DNA of 64,000 nt from Pseudomonadota bacterium (GCA_021785515.1 JAJYEX010000008.1:62001-126000); one strand, 5' to 3'; shown: positions 46,654 to 56,357, counted from the stretch's first letter. A program made the numbers and translations. Notes: generated from the sequence alone by a model not told the origin.

Positions 46654-47865
46654 ATGGCGAATGAATTGAATGTGAAGGTAGTGAAGAGCGATAGTCAGTA
46701 CCGCACGTATCTGGAGGAGATCGAACGTCTTGCGGCGTCTGATCCGGATCCCGAGGCGCCTGAAGGGGCGCGGCTCGAACTGCTGGCGAAGCTTGTGGAA
46801 GACTATGAAAAGGTGCGCTATGTATTCCACCGCCCAGATCCTGTTGAGGCTATTCAGTTCCGAATGGAGGAGCAGGGATTGCGCCAAAAGGACATCGCCG
46901 ATCTTCTGGGCGGAAAGAATCGCGCGTCCGAGATTCTCGCCCGCAAGCGCCCGTTGACGCTGCCCATGATCCGCGCGCTTCACGATCGCTTGGGCATCCC
47001 AGCCGATCTGCTCATCCGCGAGACGGAGACAATGCCTGGCAGATCCGAGGATCAGGAGATTGACCCCGAGGACTTGCCGTACGAGACTCTTGTTCGTCGT
47101 GGCTGGATCGCCCGGGATGCGACACCCAGTGAGGTATTGAAGCGCTATCTCGCGCCGGTCGGCAGTCCCGTTTTTCTGCGCCATACCCTGACTTTCGGCA
47201 TTACACCGAAGACAAATCGAACGCGTCTTTGGCTTTGGCTTGCCCGGGTGCGCGAGCTTGCCGATGCCGAAATTTCCAAACTTGGAAAATTCTCACGTGA
47301 TACGATCGACATGGATTTGCTGAGGTACGTGGCGCGGCTGAGCTGGATGGATAAAGGACCGCGGCTGGCGATCGACTTTCTCGCCGAACGTGGCATCGCG
47401 GTGGTCATCGAACCAAAACTACCAGGAACACGCGTCGACGGCGCGGCTCTGATCGGATCCAACGGTGTCCCGATTGTCGCACTGACTCTGCAACATGATC
47501 GACTCGATAATTTCTGGTTCACGCTGCTGCACGAGTTAGTGCACGTGTGGAAGCATTTGGACGCTCGGACTTTTCGGGCAATCATCGACGAGGAAGTCGA
47601 GCAGGCGAAAGATCCCGAGGTGAAAGAACGGGAAGCAAACGAGATGGCTAACGAAGCGCTCTTGCCACGCGCGGTCTGGCGTCGTAGCGATACGTTCCGC
47701 AACCCGACTTCCACGAATATCAAGACACTTGCCGCGGAACAGCAAATCCATCCCGCAATCGTGGCTGGGCGAGTAAGGTTCGAACGGCACAATTATGCGT
47801 TGTTTTCCGCATTGGTCGGGCATCGGCAAGCGCGTTCGCTTTTTCCGGAAGTTCATTGGAGCTGA
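46654..47865 (+). CDS. HigA-like antitoxin fused to an ImmA/IrrE metallopeptidase domain
   Basis: The protein has 403 residues from ATG 46654. The N-terminal part (about 1-120) is HigA-like with a helix-turn-helix (GLRQKDIADLLGGKNRASEILARKRPLT). The C-terminal part carries a zinc-protease HExxH at 293-297 (HELVH) in LLHELVHVWKH, plus EREANEMANEALLP, as in ImmA/IrrE. Such fusions may respond to a signal by cleaving a regulator. The next gene may begin at its end, so these genes likely form an operon. Confidence 0.85.
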   Translation: MANELNVKVVKSDSQYRTYLEEIERLAASDPDPEAPEGARLELLAKLVEDYEKVRYVFHRPDPVEAIQFRMEEQGLRQKDIADLLGGKNRASEILARKRPLTLPMIRALHDRLGIPADLLIRETETMPGRSEDQEIDPEDLPYETLVRRGWIARDATPSEVLKRYLAPVGSPVFLRHTLTFGITPKTNRTRLWLWLARVRELADAEISKLGKFSRDTIDMDLLRYVARLSWMDKGPRLAIDFLAERGIAVVIEPKLPGTRVDGAALIGSNGVPIVALTLQHDRLDNFWFTLLHELVHVWKHLDARTFRAIIDEEVEQAKDPEVKEREANEMANEALLPRAVWRRSDTFRNPTSTNIKTLAAEQQIHPAIVAGRVRFERHNYALFSALVGHRQARSLFPEVHWS

Positions 47866-47870
47866 ACCCG

Positions 47871-49022
47871 ATGCGTCGGTCCGCCTGCTACTTTCCGATC
47901 GTGCCCAACAAGATAGGCGAGATCAAGGCGGTCGGTCATCTCTCGCCGCGTACCCGTGCACGAACAAGAATTGTCCTTGAAATTGATCGTCCCGGCGATG
48001 GAGACGCCGCTAAATTGGAAGAACATATAGCCGGAGCTGCTCGACAGATTAGCGAAGCGTGGGGAACCACGTATCCGTTGCTGGTGGATATGCCGGAGTA
48101 TGGACCTGATCATCGCGCGACAAATGGTTCGACGCTAATCGAGCATCCACACGTCTGTCTGCGTCAACTGGGAATGCTCGCCGTGCCGGTCGCTGGGCCT
48201 GTCTCAGCAGGCGGACCGGAAATTCTGGAAACGGTTCGTGATATAGCTCGCCATGAGCGCCGCGGCGCGGCGCTTCGCATACCATTTTTGGAGCTCAGCC
48301 ATGTGGATATCCTCCAGCGAGAACTAACGAGTTCAATGCGGATCCTCGCGCATGAACCCGCGGAGATTGATCTCCTGCTTGATCTCGAGGCGGTGCTCCA
48401 TATTCCGGAGCATCAGCGCAGCACGGCGCATTTGACGGCGGTCGTCCATGAAGCGCTCGCTCTGGTGCGGCAAATTGGGGAATTTCGCAACGTGATCTTG
48501 TGCGGCTCAAGTGTCCCTGAGAATGTTGGAAAACAATACAATGGCGCTCCATACCGCGGGCGGCGTATCGAGCTTGACGTGTGGCGGACGCTGCTGCCCG
48601 ATGCCATCATGCCAGTGTCGTTTTCAGACAACGGCATCACTCCGTCACGTGGCCCGGACCCGCGCGGATTCGGCCCCGCGCCAGCCAGAATTAGGCTCTC
48701 GACCCCGGACGAGATCGTGTTTTATCGAGCAAATCAGAAAAGGTATGTGGACTTATGTAAACGCGCCCTCTCCAGCACCGACTTCGACGACCGGATCCCG
48801 GCATGGGGGGCAACCAAGCTGCGTGAGTGCGCTCGCGGACACATCGCGCCCAGCTCGCCGACGGAATGGGTTGCTCGCGATACTAACCTTCATATTGAGA
48901 CCACTGTCGCGGAAGTCCAGCGGCGTCTCCATGCGACAGGTCGGATCCGGGATTATCGATTCCCTGAAGAAGAAAAGTTTGCCTGGCTGCAGCACAACTT
49001 TCTCGAAGATGAGCAAGTCTAA
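47871..49022 (+). CDS. Beta-family protein (phage T4 Beta-like, PF14350)
   Basis: The protein is 383 residues from ATG 47871, five bases after the HigA-ImmA stop; a TTG at 47856 would overlap it. The pattern CYFPIVPNKIGEIKAVGHL, then LLVDMPEYG, LIEHPHVCLRQLGMLAVPVAGP and a C-terminal SPTEWVARDTNLH matches beta-family proteins with a TIM-barrel-like layout. The biochemical role is unknown. Linkage to the TA pair suggests the effector or sensor of a defence system. Confidence 0.65.
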   Translation: MRRSACYFPIVPNKIGEIKAVGHLSPRTRARTRIVLEIDRPGDGDAAKLEEHIAGAARQISEAWGTTYPLLVDMPEYGPDHRATNGSTLIEHPHVCLRQLGMLAVPVAGPVSAGGPEILETVRDIARHERRGAALRIPFLELSHVDILQRELTSSMRILAHEPAEIDLLLDLEAVLHIPEHQRSTAHLTAVVHEALALVRQIGEFRNVILCGSSVPENVGKQYNGAPYRGRRIELDVWRTLLPDAIMPVSFSDNGITPSRGPDPRGFGPAPARIRLSTPDEIVFYRANQKRYVDLCKRALSSTDFDDRIPAWGATKLRECARGHIAPSSPTEWVARDTNLHIETTVAEVQRRLHATGRIRDYRFPEEEKFAWLQHNFLEDEQV

Positions 49023-49212
49023 CAATTACCAATACCTAATATGATCAGGGGGCAAGGTAATTGAGGTTGTGATGAAATTCTGCAGTGTCGCGTCATGTTA
49101 TTGCGGGACTAATAAAATTGGCGAAGGCCATCAAGTAGCAATCTGGAAGCTGTATATGGAAATGTATTCTGCCTCCACCTAGGAGTGGCCTGAGAAATGG
49201 GGGAAGGCCAAT

Positions 49213-50814
49213 ATGGCTAATGGATTAGATCTACCGACGCAGGGCCTGACTGTCTATCTGCTCAAGGAGAATTTTACAAACCCCGAGACCATAATTCAGG
49301 CGCAACAGCTGCCTGACGTATACCCTCTAAAGTCGGGTCGAAAACACATTGGCGATCTGTATGTCCAGCGTGGTCGATCGAAACCACCTCGCTGGGCGCA
49401 ATTCTTTGCAGGGTATGTAGACATCCATAAACTTGGTCACGTCACCTCCGCGGCGGCTGTGCTATTGGTACCAGCGCGAGACAGAATTTTTGCCGTGACA
49501 TTCGGTCATGGTCGATATCTTCTAAACCCGGATGCTTGGGAGGAACGTTTCGGGCTTCGGGTTGCGCTCAATTCGATTGGGGAAGGCAACGTGCGTAGTA
49601 TCGACAAACGCACATTCGATGCCATCGCGCGACACACTCGTGAGCAGGCCAGCCGCGAGGCGACGGCCAGAGACTTCGACATCGACATCGAACAAGATTT
49701 GCTCCGAGCCATCACCGGCACACCGACAGACTCGGAGTTAGGGCGTAGGATGTCAGGTATGGACGCCCTGCGTATATCGGTTCCCACCGATCTTGCGTCA
49801 CTTTCCGATCTATTATCTTCTTATTACGACAAGTATTTAGATGATTCATACAAAACTAATTTTCCATGGGTCGATCATATTTCCGAAATCGCGAACCGTA
49901 CGCTCATTGACGAGTTGGACGCGGTGATAATCAAACGCATTGTCGCGGGCGAAACCGACCGAATCTGGATGGCTGTTCCCGACATTACGCCGTGGGAGCG
50001 CGTGGATGGGTTTCGTTGGCCGGGGCGGAAATCGCCGCGCTTACATGACGTCACCCTCCAGGGGTTTTTGGAGTCTCTGAACGATGTCAATTCGCTTACC
50101 AAAGCTGTCTTGACGCAGCGAAAGGTAGAATGTATCGACCTCGACGGGGTAATGCTAGAAAATTGGTCAGCGTATCGTTGTTTGTATGCGGAGCTTGATC
50201 GGGATGGCAACTCGTACTTGCTCAGCGGAGGGAAATGGTACTGTCTGACGCGGGACTTCGTGGACGAAGTGAACGAGGCCTATCGTCAAATACCGAATTA
50301 TCCGCATGATCTACCTGAGTTTAATGATGCGAGCGAGACGGCTTATAACAAACGGGTTGCAGAAAGCAATCCCGCTCGTTATGCACTCATGGACGCAAAG
50401 CTAATTCACCACGGTGGCGTTAATGACAAGATTGAATTTTGCGATCTGCTTATCGATCGGCAGGATATCCTGCACATCAAGCAATACGGGGCATCAAGCA
50501 AGCTGAGCCACTTGTTTTCGCAGGGGCTTGTATCGGGTGAATTATTTCTGGCTGACGTGGAATTCCGGCGCCAAGTTAATGTCTTGTTGCCCGCGGACCG
50601 CAAACTGGTCGACCCTGAAAGGAGGCCTGACTCGGCGGAATATAAAATCATCTTTGCCGTGATCAGCGCTGTGCCAGGAAACCTGATCCTGCCGTTCTTC
50701 TCAAGACTAAACCTTAAACACGCGGCTAGGCGACTGAGGGGCTACGGCTATCGGGTGGCGGTCACCAAGATTGAAGTAAATGAGACATATGCTAAAACAA
50801 AACGGTATGACTAG
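49213..50814 (+). CDS. DUF6119/TIGR04141-family protein
   Basis: This 533-residue protein opens LTVYLLKENFTNPETIIQ, and later has FAVTFGHGRYLLNPDAWEERFGLRVALNSI and HIKQYGASSKLSHLFSQGLVSGELFL. These are features of the sporadically distributed DUF6119 family found in mobile and defence loci. No enzyme motif is obvious. It follows the beta-family gene after 190 bp in the same direction and is the last gene of the island. Confidence 0.75.
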   Translation: MANGLDLPTQGLTVYLLKENFTNPETIIQAQQLPDVYPLKSGRKHIGDLYVQRGRSKPPRWAQFFAGYVDIHKLGHVTSAAAVLLVPARDRIFAVTFGHGRYLLNPDAWEERFGLRVALNSIGEGNVRSIDKRTFDAIARHTREQASREATARDFDIDIEQDLLRAITGTPTDSELGRRMSGMDALRISVPTDLASLSDLLSSYYDKYLDDSYKTNFPWVDHISEIANRTLIDELDAVIIKRIVAGETDRIWMAVPDITPWERVDGFRWPGRKSPRLHDVTLQGFLESLNDVNSLTKAVLTQRKVECIDLDGVMLENWSAYRCLYAELDRDGNSYLLSGGKWYCLTRDFVDEVNEAYRQIPNYPHDLPEFNDASETAYNKRVAESNPARYALMDAKLIHHGGVNDKIEFCDLLIDRQDILHIKQYGASSKLSHLFSQGLVSGELFLADVEFRRQVNVLLPADRKLVDPERRPDSAEYKIIFAVISAVPGNLILPFFSRLNLKHAARRLRGYGYRVAVTKIEVNETYAKTKRYD

Positions 50815-50935
50815 GCCTCGTCAACATGTACGACGATGCGAGGTCAGGAAAGACATGTAAATAAACGGCGGCTTAACCGATGAGCTTAGCTTGATAATTA
50901 ACATTGATGCTCTATCGCGTTCAGCCGAAGCATCG

Positions 50936-50952
50936 TGTGCCAAATTTGTGCC
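50936..50952 (+). repeat. Right copy of the 17-bp repeat, candidate integrase arm site
   Basis: TGTGCCAAATTTGTGCC is identical to 22735-22751 and lies 108 bp inside attR. Confidence 0.6.
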
Positions 50953-51060
50953 ACGCTCCATTTTGCTGCAACAGAAAATCAACGTTTTTCATCGGTCACA
51001 AGGAGTCGGCAAGCGTCGCAAGTGACTGTTATGGTTAAGATTGCAATTCAACTGTCCAGA

Positions 51061-51105
51061 CTTTTAACCAGTTGGTCGCAAGTTCGAATCTTGCACGGCC
51101 CACCA
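51061..51105 (+). repeat. attR core (displaced tRNA-Lys 3' half)
   Basis: This is an exact 45-bp copy of 22643-22687. No upstream tRNA half is present, so it is not a second tRNA gene. It marks the right end of the island. Confidence 0.93.
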
Positions 51106-51638
51106 AAAATCAATAGCTTACTGACGCTCGATCGATCCCTCTCAAAATTCTCTCAAAAAACTCTCAAAACTATTGGACGCCGAACGCAGTTTTCGGGAGA
51201 CCGGAAGGTTGATCGCGGTAAAGCCTACCGCCACGCCCACTGAAGCATTTCGAATGCCATCCGAGGGGTTTACTTTTCCGCAGCCGGACAAATAAGCGGC
51301 AGAATTGAGACCGGATTCACGAAGATCGACAGACAATACTGGCTCTCCATGCCGCCTTCGCTCTGTCACACGCTGAAGGGCAGGTAAAAAAGTTCAACTG
51401 CCGTTCCGGACAACTGTTCACTGGCAAGTTCTCGGCCATTCCAGACGGTGGTGCACTGAACGTGGGAAGTCTGCTCTGGGCTACTGACCGGACATCCGCC
51501 CGCAGCCAGAGGTAAGCACCGCTGTCTGTCCTGTCCCGACCACTGGCTCAACCATTCACCGGGATGCCCCGCTTTCCCCCTCCGGGGCCACACTATACTC
51601 AGTGGGACGCACTGGAGAATGCACTGATCCGCACTTAG
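51106..51638. other. Region right of attR without a clear gene
   Basis: No protein-like frame is seen here. Because the DNA to the right of attR was chromosome before integration, it probably continues the decayed exporter locus whose ABC fragment begins at 51639. Confidence 0.45.
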
Positions 51639-51929
51639 ATCGGGGAGCGCGGTGCCGGACTCTCGGGGGGTCAGAAGCAGCGGCTTGCCATCGCCAGAGC
51701 ACTCCTCAAGCGCCCGAAGATTCTGCTGTTCGATGAGGCAACCAGTAGTCTGGATAGTGAAACGGCCGAGCACTTCGCCCAGACCGTCAACCAGCTGCGG
51801 GGAAGTGCCACGATGCTCTTCATCGCCCATGGGCTGCCGAAGAACCTGAAGGTCGATGAGATTGTGCATCGGGGGACCCGGGTGGCAGCACCCGCAGCCG
51901 CCATCCCCATCGGGGAGGCAGTCGGATGA
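51639..51929 (+). pseudogene. ABC exporter ATPase fragment (type I secretion-like)
   Basis: The frame reads [21 protein letters not shown], then [18 protein letters not shown], with FIAHGLP and VDEIVHRG. This is the signature motif, Walker B and H-loop end of a type I secretion ABC protein. A stop codon precedes it at 51636-51638, and no transmembrane domain or Walker A is present. It is a truncated remnant. Confidence 0.75.
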
Positions 51930-51976
51930 TTCAGGAGGAAGACGGCAATGATCAACGTATCCAAAGGGGATTTTCT

Positions 51977-53134
51977 ATGAATCTTGCCTGGCTGGGCCAG
52001 CCGACCCCGGTACACGCTCGCTTATCGGCGAGGCCAAATACGGATGCAGACGCTGTTCGCCGGATGGCGGCTTTTGTTGCATTCTGTGCCCTTGCCACGG
52101 GACTTTTCGCTCAGACCGCCTACGCCCTCGACTGCGCGAAACCTGCCACGCGCGCCGAGGCCACCATCTGTTCCAGCTCCACACTTCAGCGTCTCGACCG
52201 AAAGACCGACCGCCTATACCAGGAAGCCCTGAAGGGGCTTTCCTCGCCGATCAGTGTGAGCATATTCCAGGCGGGACAGCGCGAGTGGCTACGCAAGCGC
52301 GACGCCGAAACCTCGGCTGGGGGCTTAGAGAGGGCCTACCAGCAACGCATCGCCTCGCTGCACTGCGTGCTGCTAAGGAAGATGCGTGCGCACACACCGC
52401 GCCCGAGATTCAAGACCCCTCCCGTCTACCCGGACGTCTGGGGCTATCTGCCCGATCCCAAGGGCCCGGAGCTGATCGGCGGGGCGCTCCTGCCTGACGG
52501 CGACGTCGGGTTAAGTTTTCTTGGCGAAAAAAGCGGCCGCGTGGAATTCAAACGCTTTATTTTCAAGAAACCTCTGACGTCGGAGGAGAAATGTCGGATT
52601 CGATCTAATGTGTGGCCGTTCCATGCCCATGCAACACTTTCCGACGGCCGCGCCATCACTGCCATGCTGGGCGACTGGACGCCCCGCACCCACTGCTATA
52701 TGGGACCCGCCAGTAATGCGGTGGACATCTATCCCCAGGGTCCTCACAGCGCCAGCCAGGAAATCGAGAAGACGTTTCTCTATGTGCTCGCCAAGCCGCA
52801 GCATGTCGTGAATGGGAGATTCTGCGAAGCCCATCCGGCGGAATCCTTCACTCTCCGGGTTGCCCCGTTGCCCTTAGTCCAGTTCCTGCCATTGCCGGAC
52901 GGGACCTTCCTGGTAATGAGTTCGAACGGGCGTGATTCTGGATTCCCGGATTTTGTGATGCGCTTCGATAGCCACTTTCAGACCAAGTCGCAGATCCTAA
53001 AGGGCAAGCTTTTCATTGTCGATACGGCGAAGTTAACGCACTTTCTGGATCATGCGCACTACCGTAACTACGAATCCATGCAGCGCGGTCTGAAGCGGTG
53101 GCTGACGGGTAACAAACAGTTGAGGAACCGATAA
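51977..53134 (+). CDS. LprI-like (DUF1311) secreted protein
   Basis: The protein starts at ATG 51977, or ATG 52064 if only the signal peptide is used. The signal (AAFVAFCALATGLFAQTAYA) precedes a domain DCAKPATRAEATICSSSTLQRLDRKTDRLYQEAL, the lysozyme-inhibitor LprI/DUF1311 pattern with paired cysteines. The following 270 residues are unrecognised and have several more cysteines. It is probably periplasmic. It ends 13 bp before an IS66 element. Confidence 0.7.
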   Translation: MNLAWLGQPTPVHARLSARPNTDADAVRRMAAFVAFCALATGLFAQTAYALDCAKPATRAEATICSSSTLQRLDRKTDRLYQEALKGLSSPISVSIFQAGQREWLRKRDAETSAGGLERAYQQRIASLHCVLLRKMRAHTPRPRFKTPPVYPDVWGYLPDPKGPELIGGALLPDGDVGLSFLGEKSGRVEFKRFIFKKPLTSEEKCRIRSNVWPFHAHATLSDGRAITAMLGDWTPRTHCYMGPASNAVDIYPQGPHSASQEIEKTFLYVLAKPQHVVNGRFCEAHPAESFTLRVAPLPLVQFLPLPDGTFLVMSSNGRDSGFPDFVMRFDSHFQTKSQILKGKLFIVDTAKLTHFLDHAHYRNYESMQRGLKRWLTGNKQLRNR

Positions 53135-53238
53135 TGGCGATTACATTGTAAGCGGTTAGATAACCCCACCTTCCCATCCCGTGCCCGCATGACGATCATG
53201 CGCTTCGTTGATTTCGATGACAACGAGGAGCCTGATCC

Positions 53239-53610
53239 ATGCCGAAGCGATCCGTCAGCACCGCTGCCACACCCAGTCGCCTCCCCAGTCCCGACGAATC
53301 CCACTGGCTCGACCACCTGACGCGCTGGCGCGAGGCCGGGGTATGCCTGGCGACCTACGCCCGCTCGGCGAATCTCAAGGTTCACAGGCTTTATGCCTGG
53401 AAGAGCCGGCTTCACTCCCGGGGCCTGTGGCAGGATCCGGAGCCGGTGTCGTTCCTGCCGGTGCACGTACTCGATTCGCCGAGCGAGCGTGCCACCCCGA
53501 AGTGCGGCATGACGATGACGCTGCGGGACGGTGTCGTACTGGCATTTCAGTCTGTCCCGAGCCCTGCGTTCCTCGCAGAGCTGCTCCAGCACCTGGTCAT
53601 GCGGCCATGA
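53239..53610 (+). CDS. IS66 TnpA-like accessory protein
   Basis: This 123-residue protein has the IS66 OrfA helix region WLDHLTRWREAGVCLATYARSANLKVHRLYAWKSRL. It overlaps tnpB by ATGA. IS66 needs TnpA and TnpB besides the TnpC transposase. Confidence 0.85.
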   Translation: MPKRSVSTAATPSRLPSPDESHWLDHLTRWREAGVCLATYARSANLKVHRLYAWKSRLHSRGLWQDPEPVSFLPVHVLDSPSERATPKCGMTMTLRDGVVLAFQSVPSPAFLAELLQHLVMRP

Positions 53611-53963
53611 TTCGGCCTGCCGATATCAGCCGGGTGCATCTGTGCCGCGAACCGGTCGACATGCATAAATCGATTGATGGGCTCGCCGCGTTGGTAAGCC
53701 ACGTCCTGCAATTCGATCCCTTCTCGACCGAGCTCTTTGTCTTTGTGAACCGGCAACGCAACAAGCTCAAGATCCTCGCCTGGGACAAGAGTGGCTTCAT
53801 CCTCCTCTATAAGCGCCTGGAGCGCGAACGTTTCCACTGGCCCAAGTTGGGCGCGGAGGCGACGGTCACGATCACCGGCCAGCAATTGAACTGGTTGCTC
53901 GATGGCTACAACCTCAACGCGATGAGGCCGCATGCTGCATTGCAGCATCGCGCGATCGCGTGA
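53607..53963 (+). CDS. IS66 TnpB accessory protein
   Basis: The protein is 118 residues from ATG 53607. It contains VHLCREPVDMHKSIDGLAALV and LFVFVNRQRNKLKILAWDKSGFILLYKRLERERF, diagnostic of IS66 Orf2. It overlaps tnpA and tnpC by four bases each. Confidence 0.93.
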   Translation: MIRPADISRVHLCREPVDMHKSIDGLAALVSHVLQFDPFSTELFVFVNRQRNKLKILAWDKSGFILLYKRLERERFHWPKLGAEATVTITGQQLNWLLDGYNLNAMRPHAALQHRAIA

Positions 53964-55571
53964 CGATGATTTTTTCTCTTTTCTCCTTCTTTCACCTTGT
54001 ATTCCGTCGCGCGTTCGGTAGCATGGCGGTTATGCCGAACGCATCGGATGCGACGAACAAGACAACAAAAACCCTGGACGAACTCGTCGCGCTCGTTGAA
54101 TCCCTCCAATCACAGCTTCAAAACCGCGATGCGACGATCCGGCTTCTGGTGGAGCAGGTTCGTCTCCTCCGCCACAAGTCCTTCGGAAGGGCCAGTGAAG
54201 GTTTAAGCCCCGATCAGCTCGCCATGCTTTTCAACGAGGCCGAGGCCGCCAGTGCTGCCGCCGCCGGCACGGACACGGCAGTGGACCATTGCGTGGCCGT
54301 TTTGGATACCATCACGCGCCGCAAACCCGGTGGCCGGCGGGTCTTGCCCCCGGCACTGCCGCGCGTCATCGTTACCCATGATCTTACCGATGCCGAGAAG
54401 GTGTGTCCGAAGGATGGGACGGTGCTCCACCGCATCGGTGAAGTGGTCAGTGAACAGCTCGACATCGTCCCAATGCGAATCCAGGTCATCCGCCATGTCC
54501 GGCATTCCTATGGCTGCCGCTGTTGCGGGGAGACGGTGAAGACGGCGTCCTTGCCAAACCAGCCCATTCCCCAGAGCATCGCCAGTCCCGGCACGCTCGC
54601 GCATCTTGCGGTGAGCAAATACGCCGAGCACTTGCCGCTCTACCGGCAGGTACAGATACTCAAGCGTCACGGACTCGATATCACCCGCGCCACCTTGGCC
54701 CAGTGGATGCTCGATCTCGGGGATTTAATCACACCGCTCGTGAATCTGCTGCAGGATCACCTGCTCGCCGGCCCCCTCATCCAGATGGACGAGACGCCGG
54801 TGCAGGTATTACAAGGAAGACGGCAAACCGGCCACGTCCCGTTCCTACATGTGGGTCCGGCGCGGCGGTCCGCCGGATCATCCGATTATTCTCTTCGACT
54901 ACCACCCGAGCCGTTCCGGCCAGGTCGCCAAGGTACTGCTGCAGGATTACGCGGGCATCCTTCAGACCGATGGCTATGGCGGTTATGACGCCTTCGGACA
55001 GTTCCCCGAGATCGTTCATGCCGGCTGCATGTCCCATGCGAGGAGAAAATTCGTCGAGACGGTGCAGAGTTTACCGAAAGCCGCCCAGGCGAAAAGCCAA
55101 GCCAACGAAGCGATTCTCCTCATCGGCCAACTCTACGACATCGAGCGGCAGATGAAGGATGCCGATTACGAGGCTCGACGGGCCGCCCGCCATGCACGCA
55201 GCCAACCGATTCTCCATGAACTGCGGCAATGGCTAGAATCCATGGCCCCCACCGTCCCACCGGGGAGCCTCTTCGGCAAAGCGTTGCACTATCTCAACGC
55301 CCAGTGGCCGAAGCTCATCCGCTACATCGAGGACGGACGAATCCCGATCGACACGAACCTCGTCGAGAACGCCATTAGGCCCTTCGCTTTAGGCAGGCGC
55401 AACTGGTTATTTAGTGCCACCCCGAAAGGGGCGACCGCTTCAGCACGACTGTTCAGTCTCATCGAAACAGCGAAGGCCGATCACATCGAGCCGTACCGGT
55501 ACCTCCACGACGTGTTCACCCGGTTGCCACAGGCCAGAACCGTTGAAGACTATGAACAACTGCTGCCGTGA
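53960..55571 (+). pseudogene. IS66 TnpC transposase, one frameshift
   Basis: The first part (GTG 53960 or ATG 54032 to about 54808) has the leucine zipper, the zinc-finger-like CPKDG/CRCCGE and the catalytic LIQMDETPVQV. The rest continues in another frame (KEDGKPATSRSYMWVRRGG, ILQTDGYGGYDAF, DTNLVENAIRPFALGRRNWLF) to 55571. One extra T at 54809-54810 accounts for the shift. The transposase is not made intact. Confidence 0.88.
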
Positions 55572-55740
55572 AACTGGTCCAAGACCGCCGGCCCGGCGAG
55601 AATATTGAAGAAAACGGCGGCGTAGGGAAGAATGCGCTTACCAATTATGAAAGAGCCATTCATAAGCGAGGTGGCAAAATATATCGATTGCACGGATTGA
55701 TCAAAGCTTGGAGCTTCGATTAAAGGCCAGGAGACAATGA

Positions 55741-56100
55741 ATGCTGGATCAGACAACATCTGAGACATTCGCAAAGGACTGGATCGACTTCTGGAATAGT
55801 CATGACCTTGAGCGGATCCTTCAGCTCTACGCTGAAGATTTCGTATTTTCTTCGCCATTCATCATAAACATCACGGGAGAGCCTTCTGGCATATTGAGCG
55901 GAAAACGGGCAGTTGGCGCCTATTGGACCATAGCTTTGACACGCAGTCCTGATCTGAGATTCCGCCTCGAATCGGTGCGATGGGGAATCAATAGTCTTGT
56001 CATTAACTATCAACGTCATGATGGACGCAAGGCATCTGAATGGTTTGAGTTCAGGTCTGATGGAAAGGTCATCAGATCTTGCGCGCATTATGCTATCTAA
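55741..56100 (+). CDS. NTF2/SnoaL-like fold protein
   Basis: This 119-residue protein starts at ATG 55741. The segment FAKDWIDFWNSHDLERILQLYAEDFVFSSP and the later strands are the typical cone-shaped SnoaL/NTF2-like fold. Members are isomerases, dehydratases or binding proteins. The ligand cannot be read. Confidence 0.75.
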   Translation: MLDQTTSETFAKDWIDFWNSHDLERILQLYAEDFVFSSPFIINITGEPSGILSGKRAVGAYWTIALTRSPDLRFRLESVRWGINSLVINYQRHDGRKASEWFEFRSDGKVIRSCAHYAI

Positions 56101-56179
56101 ACATCACGTCTGTTGCCGTCCACCCAGAATTGACCCACTGGGGGTGCGGACAAAAACTTGGACTACTTGGAGGTAGTCC

Positions 56180-56344
56180 ATGTACTCATACGAAGAGCGC
56201 ATTCCAGATAAGTGGCTGACAATATCATTGGAGGTAAGCGGCGCGTTAAAACGTATCACGCTTAATATCAAGGCAAAAAAGATCAGCGGTGCTTGGCAGA
56301 TAGATCAGGCGTCGATTGAAGGAAGACCCATAGCGCTGGATTAA
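56180..56344 (+). CDS. Short ORF with an IS3-OrfA-like start
   Basis: The frame is 54 codons. The start MYSYEERI is typical of one group of IS3-family OrfA proteins, but what follows (PDKWLTISLEVSGALKRITL) does not match OrfA. It may be a chimera made by deletion of an IS, preceded by IS-end-like sequence near 56124-56152. Confidence 0.3.
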   Translation: MYSYEERIPDKWLTISLEVSGALKRITLNIKAKKISGAWQIDQASIEGRPIALD

Positions 56345-56357
56345 TGGTTGCGTGCTG

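Larger units (their letters stand above)
22643..51105. mobile_element. tRNA-Lys-integrated genomic island (about 28.4 kb)
   Basis: The island is bounded by an exact 45-bp direct repeat of the tRNA-Lys 3' end. An integrase lies next to the tRNA and reads toward it. An excisionase-like gene and two phage-type regulator regions follow, then a mobilisation trio and several defence modules. No capsid, tail or lysis genes and no relaxase or type IV secretion genes are seen. It is therefore best described as a defence island or mobilisable/phage-satellite-like element. Confidence 0.88.
53148..55641 (+). mobile_element. IS66-family element, about 2.5 kb, inactivated
   Basis: The ends GTAAGCG (53148) and CGCTTAC (to 55641) are inverted. 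They enclose tnpA, tnpB and a frameshifted tnpC. No matching 8-bp target duplication is visible, so a flank may have been rearranged. Confidence 0.8.

Noticed and set aside
51061-51105. Second tRNA-Lys gene
   Set aside because: Only the 3' half is present; there is no 5' acceptor strand or D arm upstream. It is the attR duplicate.
22643-51105. Complete prophage
   Set aside because: Integrase and CI-like genes are present, but there are no terminase, portal, capsid, tail or lysis genes.
51366-51869. Minus-strand 167-codon frame
   Set aside because: It is antisense to the ABC exporter remnant, whose LSGGQ and Walker B motifs are clear on the plus strand.
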